A stretch of 36,453 bases of DNA from Batkoa obscura (Eukaryota; Entomophthoromycota; Entomophthoromycetes; Entomophthorales; Batkoaceae): the NCBI GenBank assembly GCA_030770535.1, contig JASVEC010000174.1:1-36453 (forward strand). The letters are read 5' to 3'. Made by a program: the position numbers and the translations under genes. Positions 31,701 to 36,453 of the stretch are shown in pieces. Position 1 is the first letter of the stretch, and each line of letters opens with the position of its first letter. The notes under the pieces were generated by a model that was given only the letters and a program-made list of their open reading frames with translations, was not told where the DNA came from and searched no databases.

Positions 31701-31779
31701 AGTTCCACAAGTTAAAAAACCTCAAAGAATTCCTTTAAATCGCATGTATTCTACTCCAAATATTCATCAAGAAAGTTAA
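28735..31779 (+). CDS. Large membrane-anchored protein, possible papain-like C-terminal half (about 885 aa, nine exons)
   Basis: I do not recognise the family. Exons: 28735-29405, 29455-29746, 29795-29917, 29960-30078, 30128-30277, 30331-30603, 30648-30830, 30882-31004, 31057-31779. The introns are 42-53 nt with GTAA donors and TAG/CAG/AAG acceptors, and all joins are in frame except one spot inside exon 1. Near 29300 the frame must step by one base, from RIKC to ILLPILNFIRG. An N-terminal hydrophobic segment (residues 3-20) precedes a long alpha/beta region (IQWESPNFF, INVGGPPVKADLVIIEFRS) and a helical part. The C-terminal half has LCEICSW, GDHTFLRL, YSVGQY, MSPDVSEFW and DNCTIWAK. His followed later by an N-C-T Cys recalls DUF4105/LRAT-type permuted papain folds, which is only a suggestion. 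The 20-base overlap of two open frames at 30271 disappears once the 53-nt intron is accepted. Confidence 0.72.
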
Positions 31780-32665
31780 ACGGGTTGTTATTATTTTGTA
31801 ATAAATATTATATATTGTATGTAACAATCGTGGTTTTTAAAGTTTTACTTGTATTTTATAAACAAAACATACTTAATATTAAACTATTTATCGTTTTTAA
31901 TAATAATTATAAATGCTTTTTTTAATTCTTTGAAATAACTCCCCAATATCAAATAACTTAGTTGTCTTGTGATACAGCTACTGAATAACACTTGTAGTTA
32001 AAGTCCAGTTTATTGTAGTAAGGTATAATTTAGTGATGTATCATAATGTATCTTTTATTTCTCTATTTATTGATAAATTAAAGTTTAGTTTTGTAAAAAA
32101 ATAGTTAACTCTTATAATAAATTATGTAATTATTTCTGTATTATTGACTGATAAAAAAATTTCAACTTTAATTTTTATCTATATAGCTTTAAAATCCAAA
32201 TGGGGCAGGATATAACTTAAAGTGAGAATAACAGAAAAAATAAGTTGTCAAAAGCGAGTTATTAATTCACTGACATTTCTTTATAGTTAATAAATTAATA
32301 TTTTTACTAAACATTAAAGCTGAAACCAAAGACGATAATGCTATAAAGTTGATAAATTTTTAAATTAACGTTAAACTATTTTTGTACCACTTTTAGCTTT
32401 TAATAGATAAATTGTTTAATTTGCTGTTATGATAATACTAAGAATATTACCCATAATAATTATTTACCATTTTTAAAATTGACTTACTATTTACACTAAT
32501 AATCTCAATCAAATATGAACTAAATTTTATTACTAATATTTTATTTTGAATAGTGTTTTCTTTTAGTAATATTTTAATAAATAATCGATATTAAAATTTA
32601 AAATTTTAGTCAATAAAATTAATTTATACAAAACAAATATAGATTGAGAAAATTAAAAAGTTTAT
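31780..32665. other. No gene seen
   Basis: About 0.9 kb AT-rich spacer between the 3' ends of two convergent genes; nothing supported. Confidence 0.5.
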
Positions 32666-33055
32666 TTAAAATAATAAATCTTCACAAGAGTATAAAGTAG
32701 TGTTTAAATTAAAATAGGGGATGCATTCCATTGGTTTTGCTTGATAGATTAGATCTTGGTCGTTATCCTCATTGGCATCGTTCAATTGATTTAAGATGAC
32801 AAAAGATTCTTCACTGATTTCTTCTTCTTCATAATTATCTTCTTCCAACTCATCAAAACAAGAATCCAACCACAACTCCTCGCCTTCTTCTATGGAATTA
32901 AAACTGACATTATCTTCCACCTTATTCTCTTGTTCACTTTTAATATATATATTTCTTAACATTAAATATTTGAATAGACTATTATCATCTACTTTAGAGA
33001 TATTAATTCTATTCAGCTTATTTAAAGTCAAATCTTGTAAGTGTTCCATATTCAT
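32666..33055 (-). CDS. Small acidic protein with a candidate Atg8-interacting motif (129 aa)
   Basis: I do not recognise a family. The N-terminal 40 residues look helical and neutral to basic (LQDLTLNKLNRINIS). The middle (42-84) is strongly acidic, with LWLDSCFDELEEDNYEEEE. Directly after it EEISEESFVIL gives a textbook LIR/AIM core, F85-V-I-L88, preceded by Ser and acidic residues. The C-terminus has PYFNLN and ends DLLF. No signal peptide or membrane segment is seen. The codon use and the long acidic frame in very AT-rich DNA argue that it is real. A 71-codon frame on the opposite strand is its shadow. The ATG at 33055 is the first; MEH two codons later is an alternative. Confidence 0.65.
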   Translation of the reverse strand: MNMEHLQDLTLNKLNRINISKVDDNSLFKYLMLRNIYIKSEQENKVEDNVSFNSIEEGEELWLDSCFDELEEDNYEEEEISEESFVILNQLNDANEDNDQDLIYQAKPMECIPYFNLNTTLYSCEDLLF

Positions 33056-35093
33056 CCTTGATTTCTTGATCTTAGTTTCTTTGGTTATTAATAGTTGTTA
33101 TCCTTAAATAAATATACAATAAATGTTTTGTAGAAAATTGTAGCATCTTTAGTTATTATAATTGAGTCTATCTCTTAAATTTAATAGGTATTATAGTATA
33201 GTAGTAATCTTGAAGTTGATTTATTGAGACATGATAGTAGATTTATTTCAAAAGTAAAAGTAAATTGATAAGTGAATTGTTTCTCTTTTTATACTCTATT
33301 TTAGCTGATAACCCAAATTGATTTGCCTAAAAGTTTAAAAGCTTATTGATAAGACAGAATGACTCATTCAAGCTCTGAGGACTGAACTTGTGGTGAATAA
33401 GCTTAGAATTAAATTAAAAACAATTCAAATAATTGTTATTGGCCAATACTTCGATAGCGACTAATCATATTGCTAATATCTGTTATTAAAGTTTACTAAG
33501 TTTATTATCTTTTATCTAAATCAAAGTGGGTGTGACTACTTTTTTTTAATATAACATCATTTTTATATTTATTGGCGCAAAAAGGGGATCTTTTGAAATT
33601 TTTTTAGTTACTGCGGATAAAAAGAATATTTGCAGCAATTTAAAAGGATTCATTTTTAAGCTTATCTAGATTGGCTTATAACCACAAAAATCCATGTAAT
33701 AGTCAGCGATAATGAGAATGGAAATCAACCAATTATGCCATAACTACAGAGTGTTATAAAAATAACCGTTTGTAAGATTTATGTAATTAATTGAAAATTA
33801 ACATTTTTATTAAATTAATTTATTAACCAAGCTATTAAAGCGGGTTTTTATTAACTTTATTCATTTTACCTTTTAGCCTATTGCGCACATTTTTAGATCT
33901 CTTGTTTAGCTTTGATGCCATTTTCATTCAAATTTCACCTTATGATGATACCTGTTCATTCTTAATGTAATTTGTATAAACAACACGAGTTATACAACAA
34001 ACGAATATTTTTTATAGATTCAAGTTTATCAAAAAATTATTCTATTCCTCATTTAAAACTTAAACTTCAATAAAGAACAATTTTGGCTTAATACACTATG
34101 CTTAAAATCAACATTCAGCTTTAGAGTTAGTTTTTGGTCTGAATTCATAAGATCACCTCATAATTCATTTTAAACTCAATTCATACTTTCTGAATGTAAT
34201 AAGTTTTTGTAATTTTGATACAAGTCACTATCATTTTTGGACAAAAACATAAACTTATTTAAAATACCCGATTTTCCAGGTTATATTATCAAGAAATATT
34301 TGAAATATCTCTTTCTTTATTTAAATTTGTTTCGCTTTTAGTCTGGTCATTATCATTTTTGATAAAGATCGGATAAAAGTCTAGTATTCATTAAGCTTAA
34401 AAAACGACTTTAATGACGAAATCAAACTTCTAAATGCACTTTATAAAACATTTAAATATTTAAAAAACAACAGATAATGAGGAGGATAAAAAAATGTACA
34501 TATGCATCATCCATTGTTACTAATTGAAAATAAAATCGCTGATTTAAGATGGGTTATTCGCCCTTTATTACGAAAGAGATTTTATTCTTTCTAACAAACG
34601 GAGTTTTTTTTGTTATTCGCTTATTATGTATATATTTTTTTGAGAGATACATTTCATATTTTTAGTATATATGTTTTTTTAAAGGTATAAATAAAATACA
34701 GTGTAGTAACGTTTCTTATTAGTGTGTGCTCTAGATAACAAGTGTTTTTATATTTACGTTTTAAACAATATTAATCTCTTATATTTTTATATATTTTTGA
34801 AATAAATTAAAGTATATTCATATTCATATTCAATGTTTCAAGTTACGTAATATTATATTATTTTGCTATTTTATCATTCTAACTTTGAATTAGTTAATTG
34901 TCAATATAGTTTTTCAAAGGAGCCCATTTTTTATACAAACCATATATGATTAAACACACAAAATAATATTAATTTAATTAATGAACTGCTTTTTCCTAAA
35001 AAGAACTAGAACTATTTTATTTTATTACTTTATTAGACCTAGATTGAAATTATTTAAATTCAATTTATCGAAATTTAGTATATGCGGGATATG
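33056..35093. other. 2-kb region without a gene
   Basis: Very AT-rich with stops in all frames. There is no MITE, SINE-like repeat or RNA gene that I can support. Confidence 0.5.
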
Positions 35094-35180
35094 TATTTTT
35101 GTTTAAAGATTTTTACTAACAATCCTTCCACTCAAATAGTGCTTAAAAATGGAAAAAGTAATGAAACCAAAAAAACATCC
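35094..35180. mobile_element. MITE copy, isolated
   Basis: About 87 bp with a good core (CTCAAATAGTGCTTAAAAATGG). Its ends have drifted (GCGGGATATG, ACATCC). The right flank is ATAT. It is the only full copy in the right third of the window. Confidence 0.8.
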
Positions 35181-35588
35181 ATATACTTTATGCTCTATTA
35201 AAACTAAAATTAGTTTAACTATAGTTTGTTTTGGAACGCCATTTCTATTATAGATAGTTACAATATTTTATTCAAAACAGAATGAATAATTTGAAAATAA
35301 TAGCTTGTCTTATTTATTGAAAAGCTATCAAAAAAGAATTCAAGCTGTAATCTATTATTCAATCACTCTCTTCTTAGTCTTCTTCTGGCTCTCTCTACTA
35401 CCTTATATCTTAGTTATATTTACCTCTAAATAACAAGTTACTTGAGAACTCGTCCCCTTTCAAGATTTTAAAAAGATCAACTTATTACATTGAAAAATTT
35501 TCCTGGCTTAGTATTTTGTTCAATTTTTGATTAGATGAAATTTTGAAAAGATTACTAGTTAATTTTAAGCTAAAAAATTAAGACTACA
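35181..35588. other. No gene seen
   Basis: About 0.4 kb, spacer only. Confidence 0.5.
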
Positions 35589-35589
35589 T

Positions 35590-35620
35590 GGGGATGTTTT
35601 TTTGATTTCATTATTTTCAA
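35590..35620. mobile_element. MITE end fragment
   Basis: GGGGATGTTTTTTTGATTTC and a few more bases match one MITE end, preceded by ACAT. The rest of the element is absent. It lies about 80 bp past the 3' end of the GCIP-like gene. Confidence 0.6.
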
Positions 35621-35698
35621 TACAATTATTCAATAAATATTAAAAACTAAAGATAGCGACAGATACTATTTCACAGCTTTTTTATTTGGATTGTTATA

Positions 35699-36453
35699 TT
35701 AACGGTTAGCATCGTCATTTGATATTTTGGCAATCAATTTATCAAACTGTTTGCTAGCATTTTGAAACCAAGGCTCATGCTCTTTTTCAGAATAAAGTAA
35801 CGAATGATTAATGATGATTTTAGTATTGTTAGTTACTTCTTTAGCACTAGATACAATTTCATCGTTATCTCTATCCCAAAGAGAGGCACCAAGGTTATCT
35901 AAAGAGTCAATGATAGTTTGAGCTGAATCCACTAATTCATCTAACCAAGAAATAACACCATCTGTAGTTACGGAACACTCTTTTTATACATCTCCTATCG
36001 ATTTTAATAAAAACCGTTTGAACTAATTTTAAAATAGATAAACAAGTGGTTATAACTTCTAGCTCTTTTTCATCAAAACTTTCTCCACTTAAACCAAAGT
36101 CTAAATCGGCAAATTCATCAACCAAATCTTTCTCTTCTTTTGAAACTTCTTTTTCTTCCTCATCTTTATCATCCATATTTTCTGCTTCTTCTTTGAGTTC
36201 CTCAATCTCTTTAACTGTATCTTTTATTAGCTCTAGAAAGGTTGACCAAATTCTCAAAGTGGACTCTTTATTATCTATTGGAGCTTTTTTAAGTTTATCA
36301 CAATTATTCCAAACAACACCTATACAAGATAAATAATCATTTTGACTAAAACTAATTTTCTCAACTTTAATATCTTCTTCAATAGTTGTAGGATCATCTG
36401 AAAACGAATTTCCTAATTCGATAAATGGATTTTTATAACATTTTTGGTTAATA
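35699..36453 (-). CDS. Cyclin-D1-binding protein 1 (GCIP) homologue, 5' part outside window
   Basis: All-helical protein of the CCNDBP1/GCIP family. The human protein binds cyclin D1 and bHLH factors, and the role in fungi is unclear. The frame is open from the window edge (no Met seen) through VVWNNCDKL, LRIWSTFLELIKDTVKEIEEL, an acidic Lys/Glu/Asp-rich segment, FADLDFGL and ILKLVQTVFIKI. It then continues in another frame as TTDGVISWLDELVDSAQ, DNLGASLWDRD and ends ISNDDANR. The W-L-D-E-L block is a family hallmark, so the coding sequence clearly resumes. Between about 35,975 and 36,010 one base of frame is out of step. No intron of the usual 42-53 nt fits without losing the WLDEL block. It could be an assembly indel, a very short intron or a real lesion. 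Confidence 0.75.

Overview
The window is about 36 kb of very AT-rich eukaryotic nuclear DNA, most likely from an early-diverging filamentous fungus. The genes have many short introns (42-53 nt, GTAWNN...AG) and the protein set is fungal: a type I metacaspase with a Gln/Asn-rich N-terminus, aspartate-semialdehyde dehydrogenase, a DNAJC9-type J protein, a universal stress protein, a cyclin-D1-binding-protein-1 (GCIP) homologue and several short homeodomain proteins. I cannot name the genus.

Layout. (1) 1-6.6 kb is a nest of DNA transposons. Its centre is a 5.06-kb palindrome (791-5847) made of two copies of one DDE-type transposon facing each other tail to tail. Each arm carries the same small MITE at the same base of its dead transposase gene. 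(2) 6.6-9.5 kb is non-coding apart from scattered MITEs. (3) 9.5 kb holds homeobox gene A (+). 10.2-11.9 kb holds a SINE-like repeat and a third, internally deleted transposon copy. (4) 12-14.9 kb is non-coding with five or six MITEs. (5) 16-18.6 kb holds homeobox genes B and C (both -), and no MITE lies between 14.85 and 20.4 kb. (6) 20.4-22.6 kb is a dense repeat patch with six MITEs, one of them a perfect fold-back, and two tandem copies of a 0.47-kb dispersed repeat with Pol III-like boxes. (7) 23-31.8 kb is the gene-dense, repeat-free part: metacaspase (+), universal stress protein (-), DNAJC9-like (+), aspartate-semialdehyde dehydrogenase (-), and a large intron-rich membrane-anchored protein with a possible papain-like C-terminal half (+). 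(8) 32.7 kb holds a small acidic protein (-) with a good Atg8-interaction motif. (9) 35.7 kb to the edge holds the 3' part of a GCIP-like gene (-).

Most interesting points: the recent inverted duplication of an already inactivated transposon, which would fold into a hairpin RNA over 2.3 kb long if read through; a MITE family of about 24 copies sharing GGGG(A/C)TG ends and an ATAT/AAAT target with that transposon, with two insertion sites that can be compared with the empty site inside this window; a previously unannotated SINE-like family; and three homeobox genes sharing an N-terminal LPS[IL]xx[LV]FxD[IF]L motif that starts seven or eight residues from the initiator Met. Two otherwise intact host genes each show one apparent single-base frame break. 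These could be assembly errors or real, and they decide whether those genes work.
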